Shown here piece by piece: positions 1 through 9,600 of a stretch of DNA of 39,579 nt. This DNA comes from Smittium mucronatum. Taxonomy: Eukaryota; Kickxellomycota; Harpellomycetes; Harpellales; Legeriomycetaceae. The notes beneath the pieces are model-generated. The model was not told where the DNA came from. It saw nothing but the letters and a program-made list of their open reading frames with translations, and made no database searches. Where the stretch lies: positions 1-39,579 of the forward strand of contig LSSL01000454.1 in NCBI GenBank assembly GCA_001953115.1, in the 5' to 3' direction. Every line of letters starts with the position of its first letter. Position 1 is the stretch's first letter. A program made the position numbers and the translations under genes.

Positions 1-29
1 CTACACTTGAAATTATTATAAACCAGTCC

Positions 30-1195
30 AATTAAAATAGAAAAACATGCTGGCTCTAATAAATTACAGCACTTTACCAGTAGAAAATCAGCCTCTAAAA
101 TTCATATTTTGATTTAACCAATAATTTTGTAAGTGTTTTTAACTCTGTATTTCCAAATTAGGAAAGTAGTAAAAATATAGTAGGAAAGTGTCCGCTCTCA
201 AAGAGAATCTCCCATATAGACGTGAATTATATACAAAATAATCCCAATTGAGTATACTTACCAAATTTGATTTTTACCATCCAATAAAATATTTTAAAAA
301 AATCATAATGAAAAACAGCTTGGATTTAATAAAAAATATCTTGGAATTTGAATGAGAATTAATGTATTTGGCTTGGATTTGTTCAAATTGGTCCGGAAAA
401 AAATAAATGGGCTAGTGAAAAATTAAAATGGCTTGGGTTTAATATTTAACCTAAAGTTTAGTAAGACGCTTGAAAAAACTGTTCATTATGACTTAATTAG
501 AAAATAGCCAATATATATCCTTTATTCAATTCAAAGGCCTCATTTGCATTGGTTACTTATCTCGATTAAAATTAGTCGAAAATAGCTTAATAATTAAATG
601 CGATTATTTGTTAAATCTTCATATTAATTGAAAGTCGCTTAATTTAGCCGAATTCGGTTCAATTTAGGCTATTTTGCTTAAAATAGTCAAATACTGGCCA
701 ATAAGACTGTAATTTATTAGATAGTCCATATGTAATTAGATTTTTCAATGCAAAATGTAACATTTTATGGTACAAATTTACTATTAGAACTGGTTCTTAC
801 TAATTGACCAACATTATTAGACCATTTCAAGATTACAAAAATGGTTAAAAAAACAAAAGATTCTAAAAGCTGATAAGAAAATTAAAGGCATATAAATTTA
901 GCTAATAAAAATGATTTATCCTGCATTCATTAAAGCTAAAGCATTCCATTAGGTACAAAAAGTTTTTAACCTATTGCTTTACAAGTCTATTGGCTCAGGT
1001 TATTTCTTTAAAAATATGGGTGATTCTCTTAGAGGATGAAAACTTCAGCATTAAATTTTTAACACTTTCCTAGTTTGGAAATGTAAATCTGAAATATTAT
1101 ATAAGATTATTGGGAACTCAGGAATTGGAATTACAAAAGAAATATTTTATTGGCAAAATTTTGATATTTTATTAGAGCAGCATATTTTTATAATT
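30..1195. repeat. Degenerate long inverted repeat (possible TIR element)
   Basis: Two arms of roughly 170-190 bp are imperfect reverse complements. Three anchor blocks pair in order: 47-63 with 1168-1183, 150-167 with 1064-1081 (17 of 18 bases match), and 196-217 with 1014-1036. Blocks between them align with gaps. The roughly 800-bp centre holds no open frame I can support, only three loose copies of GGCTTGG(A/G)TTT near 318, 369 and 430. The left arm may begin before the window. This looks like an old DNA transposon or foldback element without its transposase. The family is unknown, and no target-site duplication was seen. Confidence 0.6.
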
Positions 1196-1294
1196 TGTAT
1201 TCCAGTAATGGTAGGATTTTATTTTGACCAACAATTTACGATGTAATAAAAGGTCTGGTTTTGAAATAAATCTCCAATTAACTACTTCGTCCAT

Positions 1295-1454
1295 ACTTGA
1301 ACCAATGCCCAGTGGGTACGGAGCCGCTAGAGCGACAGATGGGAGTGGGATGAAATTTGATTATTTTTTTCCTTTTATTGTATTTTTACTTTAGTTTTTT
1401 TCTAGTATTTAAATATTATAAATAAATTCCCTTTAAAAAAAAAAAAAAAAAAAA
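1295..1454 (+). mobile_element. 5'-truncated LINE 3' end with A-tail (family A, copy 1)
   Basis: About 160 bp sit between two perfect copies of ACTACTTCGTCCAT (1281-1294 and 1455-1468), a 14-bp target-site duplication. The insert ends in an AATAAATT polyadenylation-like signal and a run of about 20 A, the hallmark of target-primed reverse transcription by a non-LTR retrotransposon. It contains only 3' untranslated sequence and no ORF. Bases 1323-1336 can form a short hairpin (GCCGC-TAGA-GCGAC, one mismatch). A diverged relative lies at 33633-33790, and a different family with a similar hairpin lies at 9762-9952. The intact duplication suggests a fairly recent insertion. Confidence 0.85.
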
Positions 1455-1552
1455 ACTACTTCGTCCATGTCTCTGGATTAAAATATTGGTATTTGATCAT
1501 AATTACACTTATCCCCTGCTTTTAAAAAAAAACTTGGCATATAAACTCTTGA

Positions 1553-1790
1553 AGGCTGTTTGAGGGAAAGAAGGTCCGCTCAACGATTGGTGGTAGGCCA
1601 TTTGTGGCCACATTCGCAAAAATTTTTTACAGATTTTAAAAACAAATTTAAGTAAATTTACGAAATAAAAATTTGCCAATTTATGAAAGAAATTAATTTT
1701 TTTGAAAAGATAGGTTGTATACCATCCTATATTTAATTCAGATACTATTAGCCATTATTAAAGTTGACGAGGAATCTGTGTTAAAGTTGC
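1553..1790. repeat. DIRS inverted terminal repeat, low-coordinate (3') end
   Basis: This pairs with the reverse complement of 6310-6549. Blocks shared almost exactly include GATTGGTGG, GCCACATTC, a T-rich stretch with TAATTTTTTTGAAA, and TTCAGATACTATTA. Similarity fades beyond about 1790. The outer edge is near CTGTTT (1556-1561), which mirrors AAAACAG (6541-6547). The stop codon of the recombinase frame (1738-1740) lies inside the repeat, so the coding end and the terminus overlap. Confidence 0.85.
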
Positions 1791-2594
1791 TTGGCGGTGG
1801 GATAGTGAATATTTTTGTGACAGAAGTTCCACACATCGTTTGGTATGTTTGTAGATTGAAGATAGTCGAGGTTGGCGATGCAAGTATTGAGTTTGAGCTT
1901 ATATCAAAATTTAGTTTGTAGTAGTATTTTTTAAATGCGTTTGATGAAATCCAATCTGCTTGTTTTAATGATGAATTAATTGAAACTCCAGTGTCAAATT
2001 TTGCAGTAACTGATACGCTACAAATACTATGCGCAGTACTTTTGGACCCAATTTTAATTAAGATTGATTTTATCTATATTGAAATTGCATCATTGGATGC
2101 AGGTTTTACAATTGGTTTAAATATAAAAAACATGATGTCGAAAAATTCATTTTTTGATTATTTTTCGGTCTTTTTTTTTATCACGAAATTTTATTGTAAG
2201 ATAATGTCATTAAAAACTACACTAAAAAAATATGAAAAAAAAAAAGACGTATAGAAAAGACTATGATCCTAACTACAATAAGCTCCTCTTTCGTACCATA
2301 TGCTGCGTACCTACGGAAAAAGGGTGCGATCATCCAACCGAAAGACCCCCTCCTCCCTGGAATTGCTTAAACTAGGTGTATGACTGAGGTTACATGCAGT
2401 CAAGAATTAAGCTCTTAGTCATAGAGCAATAGCTCGTTGAAGCTACTGAGCTCCTAATCAGAGCCCTACTTCTAAGAGGATTAATAAAATTAGGCTCCTA
2501 CCCAAACGTGGGTTTGATCGACATGGCTTTCCTACAAATAGCTGTTAGACGCTGAGATCCGTCTGACTGTCGAACGCTGGACTTGTGCACTAGA

Positions 2595-2772
2595 CTATGT
2601 CTCAGCTGTGCTAAAAGATCGGTTCCTCCTGTTTCTAGATGGTCCTCCTCTGGAATCACTGTCCTCCGAATCGCTGTGCGCTGTGTCCACTATTCCCAAC
2701 CAAGAATAGTACAATGCTGTGTGAAATTTTGGTATAGTGTACTTCGAAAAGTACACTATTAAGCCCCTAAAC
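2595..2772 (-). CDS. Possible C-terminal end of a LINE ORF (partial)
   Basis: About 58 codons are open on the minus strand up to a TAG at 2595-2597, with no start because the element is truncated. The tail is hydrophobic, then acidic and Ser/Arg-rich (SDSEDSDSRGG, then SRNRRNRS). The position upstream of a 3' untranslated region and A-tail suggests the end of the second ORF of the retrotransposon. I see no endonuclease or reverse transcriptase motif in it. The 12 codons nearest the 5' end overlap the perfect hairpin at 2734-2759. Confidence 0.4.
2734..2759. repeat. Perfect 11-bp hairpin
   Basis: ATAGTGTACTT (2734-2744) and AAGTACACTAT (2749-2759) pair perfectly around CGAA. It lies within the nested LINE fragment near its truncated 5' edge. 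Its role is unknown. It could be an RNA structure of the LINE or a scar of snap-back synthesis at the 5' end. Confidence 0.7.
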
Positions 2773-3547
2773 TACAGCAAGGTATTTTACTCCTAATGAT
2801 ATATTTTTCGGTCAATTTTAAATATAATTCTAAAGTTAAAAACTATGAAGTTTATATTGTTGCTAATTGGGGCAAGTCAAATTGATTTTGAGCTTTTAAC
2901 TTTATTTATTGGGCGCCATAAATACAATGACCGTTATTTGCGTCTTTTTTAATTTTAGGCGCAGAATTCCCTGAATTTCTCTACGAGGTCTCCAGTAAGT
3001 GGTAATTGCTATTAAAATGACCGCCTTTCTGCTTAAAGCGTCTAAGGGTAATGAGTTTTTGTCCCCCAAATATTCCAAATATTCCAATGATGATCCTATA
3101 TACCATGTTGGATTATGATCTGGCGCACTGTTTTATTTTTTGCTCATGATAAAAGCCTTTTAATTCTTCTATCAGCTGTAATATGTGTTCAGTTTGGGTA
3201 TAATTCTAAACATTTATCGGATAAAACGGTCGAATAATTCAATATTGGTTTTGAGTTTAAGCTTAGTGAGACCAAAAAGTTGGTTAAATTAATGGCGCTG
3301 ATTTTATTTAGGTCTAAACTTAATTAATCAGCCCATGTTTTATATTTATTGATCCCTAAATCATAGTTTTTTCTCGAGTTTGGTCTATCTGCTTCTATTA
3401 TTGATATTTGAGCGCTTTCACTCAATTATAATTCCCATTCCCTTATATTTTCCAAGCTTGAAACTCCCATTGATGATGAGCTTGTGGCGAGTTCGATGAA
3501 TTGCATATCGCTAGCTTTACCAATAATGAGTATCAAGACTGTGCATT

Positions 3548-3870
3548 TCATTCTGGTACCACTATTATCATTTTTAACTGATCCACTGTTACTCGGCGTA
3601 CAGTTGGTAGTAATATTATTTGAGGTGGGTTGGCATAAGACCCTGTTTTGGGCTGAAGTGCACAAAGGCAACTGTGATATCTTGTTGAAAGTCTGTTGCT
3701 TGGGAGTAATACCCTTTTAGCTTCATTTTGGTAGCACTGGTATATAGATACATCTTTTAATGGTGCCCAAACTCTATTTATCATTCTGAACAAGGGTTTT
3801 TGTAGCTCTCATTCCCATGTTTTGTTTGAGTTCTACGATAGCCAGCCTATTAAAACATTCTCGGCCCCTG
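3548..3870 (-). pseudogene. DIRS linker after RNase H (PPxxxL / VPxW region)
   Basis: An open frame at 3793-3548, and its upstream continuation, shows the conserved region between RNase H and the recombinase: FRMINRVWAPLKDV, then YANPPQIILLP, then IIVVPE. The two Trp residues expected just after VPE are both TGA (VPE-stop-NAQS-stop). Another TGA stands where Trp is expected upstream (E-stop-ELQ). TGG codons for Trp are kept nearby, so these are most simply G-to-A decay. Confidence 0.75.
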
Positions 3871-4213
3871 CTATGTGAGTGATTTTCACCCGAAATTTTT
3901 AAAACATATTGATGTCCCACCACTCTTTTGCCATTACCGACAACTTCCTGGATGTTGCAATGTCCATATTTATAAAAAACAACCTTGATAACATGTTTTC
4001 CGTTTGAATAAGAACGCTCTTGTTTTGTCAGATGGTGCGTGAAGTCTCAGAGAATATAGTGGATTTGCTGACTCTTTGAAATTCGATGATTCTTTCTACG
4101 TTTCCTTTCTTCTTTGCCTCCAATACATATATATGATTTCTGGTGATACCCCATCCCCTAACGGAAGCATCCGTGGTGGGAAATACGGTTTTTTTTGGAT
4201 CAATAGGCTTCAT
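3800..4213 (-). pseudogene. DIRS RNase H domain remnant
   Basis: An open segment begins with ATG at 4213 and reads TTDASVRGWGI at about 4174-4142, the DAS..GWG motif that opens RNase H in DIRS-type polyproteins. Downstream, after frame changes, come KLSVMAKEWWDINMF and ITHIAGAENVLIGWLS (about 3935-3838), matching the family's end-of-domain pattern (HIxGxxNxxADxLSR). Stops TAA and TAG interrupt it. RNase H removes the RNA strand during reverse transcription. It sits between the RT and recombinase segments, as expected. Confidence 0.8.
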
Positions 4214-4479
4214 TTAAAATGATATCGAGCTTTATTAGCGATTTTTCTTGCTCCATTAATACAGATCTTTCATTGTGTCGACTGACAGTGGGCATGGTGG
4301 ATTGTAGCTATACTTAGAAGCTTTTAGATCGTTTTATATGTCTAATTTGAGCTCCCTCTATTTGATAATCGCCTGCCCTACCGATTTTTCTGTCACTGAG
4401 AATATTCCGTTTAACCCCATAGCATGCCTGATGGTCAACCTCTAGTTTATATCCTTTCTAGCCTCTCGCTTAATCTTTT

Positions 4480-4990
4480 TGACTCATTCCTACGTCAAAT
4501 TAATTTTCATTCTCTGTGTGTTGAATGCGAGCCCCAAGAAATTTTGCTTCTGCTTCGAATAAACTACAGATTTTTCCATTTTCTTAATGAATATCAATTT
4601 CTGAAGGGTCTCAGGAATATATCATTGCGCCTTGTACACTCCTCCTGTGACGTCTCTAATATATCTATATCGACTATGTAGAATACTAAACTTATTCAAA
4701 TCCATCGTAGGTGCTCTATTACCAATTTAACTACCCTAAAGATTATTTTATGTGCTTTTTTCAGTCCAAACGGCAGAGCATGAAATTCTTAAATACAGGT
4801 TTTTTGTATGAACTGGTACATCTTGGCTGATGAAAGATGAAAGGGGGTGTTTTGGTATGCAAAATTCACATCCAGCTTTGTTATTAAGTCGATATAGTAT
4901 CAAATCTCTCAGCAATTTCACCCTTTCCATCTTAAATCCCTCCTTAAACACATCTCGTTAATATGAGTCATGTCTACGAACGTTTTGACC
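4480..4990 (-). pseudogene. DIRS reverse transcriptase remnant
   Basis: Reading the minus strand from about 4990: FVDMTHINE, then FKMERVKLLRDLI (about 4936-4898; the family has HFKMEG), then KLDVNFAYQ (family KLDLKDAY), then EFHALPFGL (about 4785-4760), then IEHLRW, then YIVDIDIL (about 4680-4660). The last should be YLDDIL: the first catalytic Asp is Val, which on family knowledge inactivates the enzyme. Several frame changes and stops also break it. This RT copies element RNA to DNA. The wording of these motifs resembles DIRS elements of early-diverging fungi more than animal ones, an inference from memory without a search. Confidence 0.85.
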
Positions 4991-5361
4991 TTTTTAGGCT
5001 TATATTTCTCAAATATTGGGGATTCGAAAGACATTTTCTGGCCGTGCATCTCCAGTAATGTACCCTAATTCAAATATTCTTCAAAAATCAACCCAATCCC
5101 GTGGCGGTAGTTCCACGGAAGACTGTGTTCCTTGTTTGGGATTGGGTCTGTGTGATTTTAAATAGGATCCGATAGCTATTTTTTATATTTTCTAAACACC
5201 GGTTGCTTGACACGCCATGCTTCCATCTATATAGGCACTCCAAAATTCTGAAAGGCATCTCAGTCGGAATTTTTTGTTGTTTTAGGTCTTCGGAGAAATT
5301 TATTTTCGATATTTCCTGATGATTTAATTTTTATCTGGAGCATTCTAAAACCCCAAATTTT

Positions 5362-5955
5362 CTTGAAATTATTTGTTTTGTCCTCTTTTGCTGGTATGGT
5401 TATTGGCATTTTTTGCTCCTATGTTGAATTCATTATTATAACCGTTTCTTTCTTCTTCTATTCCTGTAAATGCTCTTCTAGCGCCATTAAACTGCTGTAT
5501 ATATGGTTTTGGGTGACTACTGCTTTTCTTTGGAGCCAAAGAGGCATTGATGATTTTTTAGTATTTACTTTCTTGATTTTCTTGTTCCATCTGCCGCAAT
5601 AAGCTGTTATGGCACAGTTATTGGTTCTCACTGACTTATGACTGTGGAATAGAAGTTGCAGTTTGGGAGTTGAATTTGAGTGACTGGGCCAAATATATTC
5701 CTCTTTCATCCTTCCGTCTAGCTGCGTATATAAATGAAAGTCTAAGCATATCCTGTGAGCTAGTATTAATCTATTTATAAAACTGGTAAATATCATGATA
5801 TATTGGTTACATGAGGGATAAAAACCCCCTTAAGAGCTCTTCGATATGAGGTTCGATTCTTTCCGGGTTCATAACTTGTTTTTCATACATGCAAATTCCT
5901 TTTCTTCTTTTGCGCATTGTAATGTAAGCTTGAGACTCTTGTTAAGCTCATTAGC
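5362..5955 (-). pseudogene. DIRS gag/pol linker region, decayed
   Basis: The longest open stretch (5796-5458, 112 codons, ATG start) has mixed polar composition with WPSHSNSTPKLQ and a Lys-rich segment. Neighbouring frames give plausible pieces such as LTLQCAKEEKEFACMKNKL. No enzyme motif is visible. Its place between the gag-like ORF and the RT suggests gag C-terminus or linker sequence broken by frameshifts. Its identity rests on position only. Confidence 0.45.
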
Positions 5956-5956
5956 T

Positions 5957-6184
5957 TCAAATTATCCTCCAATTGTGGCAGCGACCTAGTTTTGACAGAT
6001 GATGTTTACTGAGCGTTGATATTTTTGCTACAGTCGTATCCTTTGATTGACCACTGGTACTCATCATCGAGTTCTCAGAAACCTCACCTGAATGCTTATC
6101 CATCTTTGGAGTAAATCTTATCTTTATTTTCCTCGGTTTGAATGCTGGGGTTTCTGGTGGATTAAAAAGATCCAAGTGCTGCAT
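5957..6184 (-). pseudogene. DIRS gag-like ORF1, N-terminal part
   Basis: A 75-codon frame starts at a genuine ATG (6184), about 125 bp inside the 5' terminal repeat, where ORF1 of a DIRS element should begin. It is Pro-, Lys- and Ser-rich (NPPETPAFKPRK near the start, then an Asp/Ser/Thr stretch), with no Cys-His zinc knuckle. The frame stops at 5957 and coding-looking sequence continues in other frames. A nucleocapsid-like role is inferred from position, not from a motif. Confidence 0.5.
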
Positions 6185-6309
6185 TGAGCACTTTTATATG
6201 GTTTTATATTTGTTCGATATTAGACGTTTCTCCATTTGTCATTTTATTTGGTAAATTTTTTACTGAATATATTTTATAATAATCGTATGAAAATAATATA
6301 TATTATGAG

Positions 6310-6549
6310 ACTAAACTTTTTTATTTATCTAGCACAAATCCTGGATTTTAAAAAATTGATAATAGTATCTGAATGGAATACGAGATTATATATAACCTAA
6401 GTTCATTTCAAAAAAATTATTTTCTTTAATAAATTGGAAAAAATTTTATTTGTAGTTTTTTTTTTAAAATTTGAAAAATAAAACGTGAATGTGGCAATAA
6501 ATGGACTGCCACCAATCTTTGTGCAGACCTTCGGTCCCGGAAAACAGTC
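6310..6549. repeat. DIRS inverted terminal repeat, high-coordinate (5') end
   Basis: This is the reverse-complement partner of 1553-1790, at perhaps 75-80 percent identity by eye. Its outer part contains GACCTTCGGTC (6526-6536), itself a small hairpin. The gag-like ORF starts about 125 bp inside it, at 6184. Confidence 0.85.
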
Positions 6550-9500
6550 TAGACTGTTCCAAACAATATGAATAGTAGTTTAAAAATAGTTCTTAGCCTC
6601 TCCATAATTGGAATATCCGTTGATCATATTTATTTATGAGACGGAGAAGTTTTATTATCGTTTAATAACTTTTTGTTTAAAGTTTCAGAAATTGGTAATT
6701 TTCATGATTGAATTTACCCCCCCCCCCACAATAAAATCAACTCCAAAATATGCTTAGAATTTTGGCCATCTCAGATTGTATTTAAAAATTTAATTATAAT
6801 TGTCAGTGTTGTGTGAATTCAATTTTTTTTCAATTTAAATACATAAAATTTCAACGCTTAAAATCCACAATTTCTTAAAACTCTCCCATTTTTTACTTTT
6901 TATTTTTAGATTTGCATTTTAATTGACTAGATTATATTGAAAATAAATAGCTTGATTCTCAAAATTGATTAATTTTATTTTGGGAGATATCTCGAAGAAT
7001 TCGGAATTTTTCAAAAGTGAAATAAATCATTTTCATTTTTCAATAAGATGCGCTGATGACTGAATTAGCAAAAATATTATTTTATTGAGCAATAAAATAT
7101 AGTATTTTTAGTTAGAAAAATCTAAAAAATCATTATTCTTGTGATAAAAGACCAGTTTCATGAATTATTTCGTATTTTGAAATAAATGGCAAACTGCACA
7201 AATGTGCCAAAGATTGACACGGACATTGTTAAATCTTGTAGAATAATCAATTTCTAAGTGTATAGAATATAAGTTTATTAATTTGATTAGATGATTGTAT
7301 ATTATAAAGGATTTCTTCCTTAATAAAACCGGAATCAATTTAAACCCTTGGAATAAATCCTTAAAAAAGGTCAATTTTTTTGAGTGTTTTTTGAAAGATT
7401 CACTAATACCTGTAAAATGAGCATCAAAATAAATGAATAAATAAAAATATGATCCTAATTTAATCCCAAAAACAGGGATTTTCGAATAATCGAGACTCTT
7501 TATATAAAAAGATATGAAAAAATATAAAATTAAAAATACATATATAAAACCTAATACACATAAACTAGAACGGGGGGACAAAAAAGGCTGCTAAGAACCG
7601 ACTTTAGGAAGAAAAATAAACTCATATTTTGAAACCGAATCTGGCAAAACAAAGTTAATACTCTTTTTTCAATCTTTTTCTATTTCTTAAAACAATATTT
7701 ACATTACCCAAAATTTATAAGCTATATATATTTTTATATTACAGTGGTAGAACTAAGAATAAAATAAAATAAAAAACCACAAAGCAAAACAAAAAAAAAT
7801 ACAAAATACAAAATACAAAATAATAAATTAATAAAAAGAAAAAAGAATTTAAATTTTTTCTAATTTCACTCAAACATTGAATATTCATTAAATTGATTGA
7901 AATATGTATAAAAATAACATCAACAGGATTTTTGAAAGATTATAAATCGAATATTTTTAAAAAAAAAACATGATGATTTTAACTCAATGAAAAATTATCC
8001 AAAATCTTTAGTTAAATCCGAAAAGTTGCCCTTCCTGCTCAAAAAAATTATAAGAATTCCAAAAATTCTTGTTTTTTGTGATTTTTTTAGAAATAAAAAA
8101 AACTTTAATGATCAATATTACCATAATAACCAGTAAATATTTAAATCTAAATTATACCATTTAAAATGGTGTACGATTTATTTTGATTTCGTTGATATTA
8201 AAAGTTTCAGGTTAATGGTTCCAAAAATCCTGTAATTAAAATATACGCATTTTCTTTGTTTCATTCTTTTACAGCTACATATCTCAAAGTAACTGGAATT
8301 TTTCAATGTAAAGCTTTTATCATCAAATAACTCGTATTTCTCTGATTTTTTGAGTGGATTTGATAAAAAAAATTATTCTCAAGATATGACAGTGATATCT
8401 ATTTTCTCTTTAATTTAATTGGGATAAATGAATACTTATAAAGATGAATAAAGGCTTAGAAATCCAAAAAATGAGGAGATGAGAATAAAAAACAAGCTTT
8501 TAACAAAGATGATACTTTTTTTATTCAAAAAATATATTCTTTGTGGGAAAAATCATTATGTTGAATTTAATTTTAAATACCAATGGTGTATTTTTTTTGT
8601 GATATAAATTCAAATGAATACTCACTAATATAATAAAATTTCAAGTAATAATTAAATATAATATTTATTAACTTTAAAATAAATATCTAAATACTCTTTA
8701 ATATCCCACTAAAAAGATAAATAATACAACTTCAACTATCAAATAAAAATTAAATTTTATTCTACTGATAAATTTTAAATTCTCTCACACTGATATTTAT
8801 TTATTTTGGTAAATATGTATTCTTTTTTCGATGAATTTTTTTATTGCTTTAAATACAAAAGATGCTGCATATCTAGTAAAAAGAAATTTTTACACATAAT
8901 ATAAAAAAATATATGAATAAAAATTAATGAGTAACAATGATATGCATAAAAATTTACCCATAAATCAGGTTTATTTTAATCAACTTCTTATAATCTAAAC
9001 GTCTGAAAATATTATACCCGTATCAAAACTTTATATAAATTCATTATTTCTTTAAACAAAAAGCCTTGTTTTTTCTAAAAAATATCTCATAACATATTTC
9101 CCATCCATTATTAGTTCTCCTTAATTTATTAGATTAATTTAATATATTGACTTTTTTTACACAAGTTTATCGTAAAAAACTATAAGTTAACTAATTAAAA
9201 ATAAAACTCTACAATAGCTATGGCTAAAAAAATTAATTAAGTTACAAGATCTCAGCCCAAAGAATCTTCTGTCGGTGTAACGACGAAGTACCTACTAGGC
9301 ATTGCTTCAAACATCCAAATATGTTGGCTTATGTATTTTTACCAGAATATTTTTTCTTAAAGTAATTAATTTTTTATATATATTAATTTTTTTAAATTCA
9401 ATATCCTTTTTCATAAACAATGAAATACTAGTTAATTTAAAAAAGATTACATATAAAATAATTAATTAATTTTCGTTGTAAAATTTAATACCTAAATACT

Positions 9501-9600
9501 GCTGTTTTTGGTTATAATTTGAAAATAACTATTAGAAGATACATTTTATACATTTTTATTAGAGTATGGTATTCCAAAGTATTTTAACAATAAACTAATG
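6550..9600. other. AT-rich gene-free stretch
   Basis: This holds only small signals: an 11-base C run at 6717-6727, about four copies of AAAATAC at 7797-7824, a near-perfect palindrome at 8153-8173 (core ACCATTT-A-AAATGGT), and a loosely repeated block GGAATTTTTCAA preceded by ATATCTC near 6987-7015 and 8279-8310. A G+C-richer scrap lies at 9247-9310. The open frame at 7165-7581 is listed separately. I see no other gene. Confidence 0.6.
7165..7581 (-). CDS. Long open frame, possible membrane-protein exon
   Basis: About 138 codons are open on the minus strand, the longest uninterrupted frame in the window and unexpectedly long for such AT-rich DNA. The stretch as counted starts at TTG and contains no ATG at all, so it cannot be a stand-alone gene in a eukaryote; it could be an internal exon, part of an old element, or chance. 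The predicted peptide begins with a hydrophobic helix (residues about 7-26) and has a second hydrophobic patch near 37-52. Its end holds CAVCH (residues 128-132), a CxxCH spacing that may be accidental. I recognise no family. Upstream it is closed by a TAG 12 bases before the TTG. Confidence 0.25.
   Translation of the reverse strand: MSPRSSLCVLGFIYVFLILYFFISFYIKSLDYSKIPVFGIKLGSYFYLFIYFDAHFTGISESFKKHSKKLTFFKDLFQGFKLIPVLLRKKSFIIYNHLIKLINLYSIHLEIDYSTRFNNVRVNLWHICAVCHLFQNTK

Larger units (their letters stand above)
2171..2801 (-). mobile_element. 5'-truncated LINE fragment nested in the DIRS element (family B, copy 1)
   Basis: The fragment is flanked by perfect 12-bp duplications TATTTTTCGGTC (2159-2170 and 2802-2813). 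On the minus strand it ends in a run of A (T run at 2171-2179), so it is a non-LTR insertion in minus orientation. Its last roughly 190 bp match 9762-9952 on the opposite strand, including GAGCTTATTGTAGTTAGGAT. It is visibly more G+C-rich than its surroundings. It carries the end of an open frame (2595-2772) and about 415 bp of 3' untranslated sequence. Its insertion split the recombinase gene, so it is younger than the DIRS copy. Confidence 0.85.
1738..3450 (-). pseudogene. DIRS tyrosine recombinase, interrupted by a LINE insertion
   Basis: The N-terminal core-binding part lies at about 3440-3190 (a segment with RPNSRKNYD and KTWAD). The first catalytic arginine lies in TTYWRPRREI at about 3000-2976. 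The frame runs to MAPNK near 2902, then degenerates until the LINE insertion at 2171-2801. Beyond the insertion the C-terminal half resumes at about 2160-1738. It shows IKSILIKIG, AHSICS (2017-2034), QADW and KKYYYK (about 1915-1932). In the family the motif is HxxR; here the arginine codon is TGT (Cys, 2020-2022). The tyrosine cluster is kept. In-frame TAA, TAG and TGA codons are scattered throughout. Family tyrosine recombinases excise and integrate the circular DNA copy; this one cannot. Confidence 0.85.
1553..6549 (-). mobile_element. Decayed DIRS-like (tyrosine recombinase) retrotransposon
   Basis: The element is bounded by long inverted repeats (about 1553-1790 and 6310-6549) and reads right to left: a gag-like ORF, reverse transcriptase, RNase H, then a tyrosine recombinase. 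That order, inverted termini, no integrase or protease and no evident target duplication define the DIRS group. DIRS elements form circular intermediates that integrate by recombinase action. All domains carry stops and frameshifts, the RT catalytic motif is altered and the recombinase HxxR arginine is lost, so it is dead. A LINE fragment (2171-2801) interrupts the recombinase gene. I could not find the internal complementary region expected near the 3' end. Confidence 0.88.

Noticed and set aside
1715..2254. Plus-strand open frames over the left DIRS end
   Set aside because: They are antisense to the recombinase C-terminus, which has recognisable motifs on the minus strand.
2395..2535. tRNA- or SINE-like stretch on the plus strand (AGCTCGTTGAAGC, GGGTTTGATCGAC)
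   Set aside because: D-arm-like and T-arm-like pieces are too far apart, no acceptor stem pairs, and the A-tail of the enclosing insert is on the other strand.
3541..3810. Firm claim that UGA encodes Trp in this organism
   Set aside because: TGG is still used for Trp throughout the same element, another expected Trp is TAG (about 2084), and frameshifts show the element is dead. Kept only as a test.
3484..5602. Plus-strand open frames at 3484-3720, 4424-4681 and 5363-5602
   Set aside because: They are shadows of the minus-strand DIRS reading frames, with no motifs of their own.
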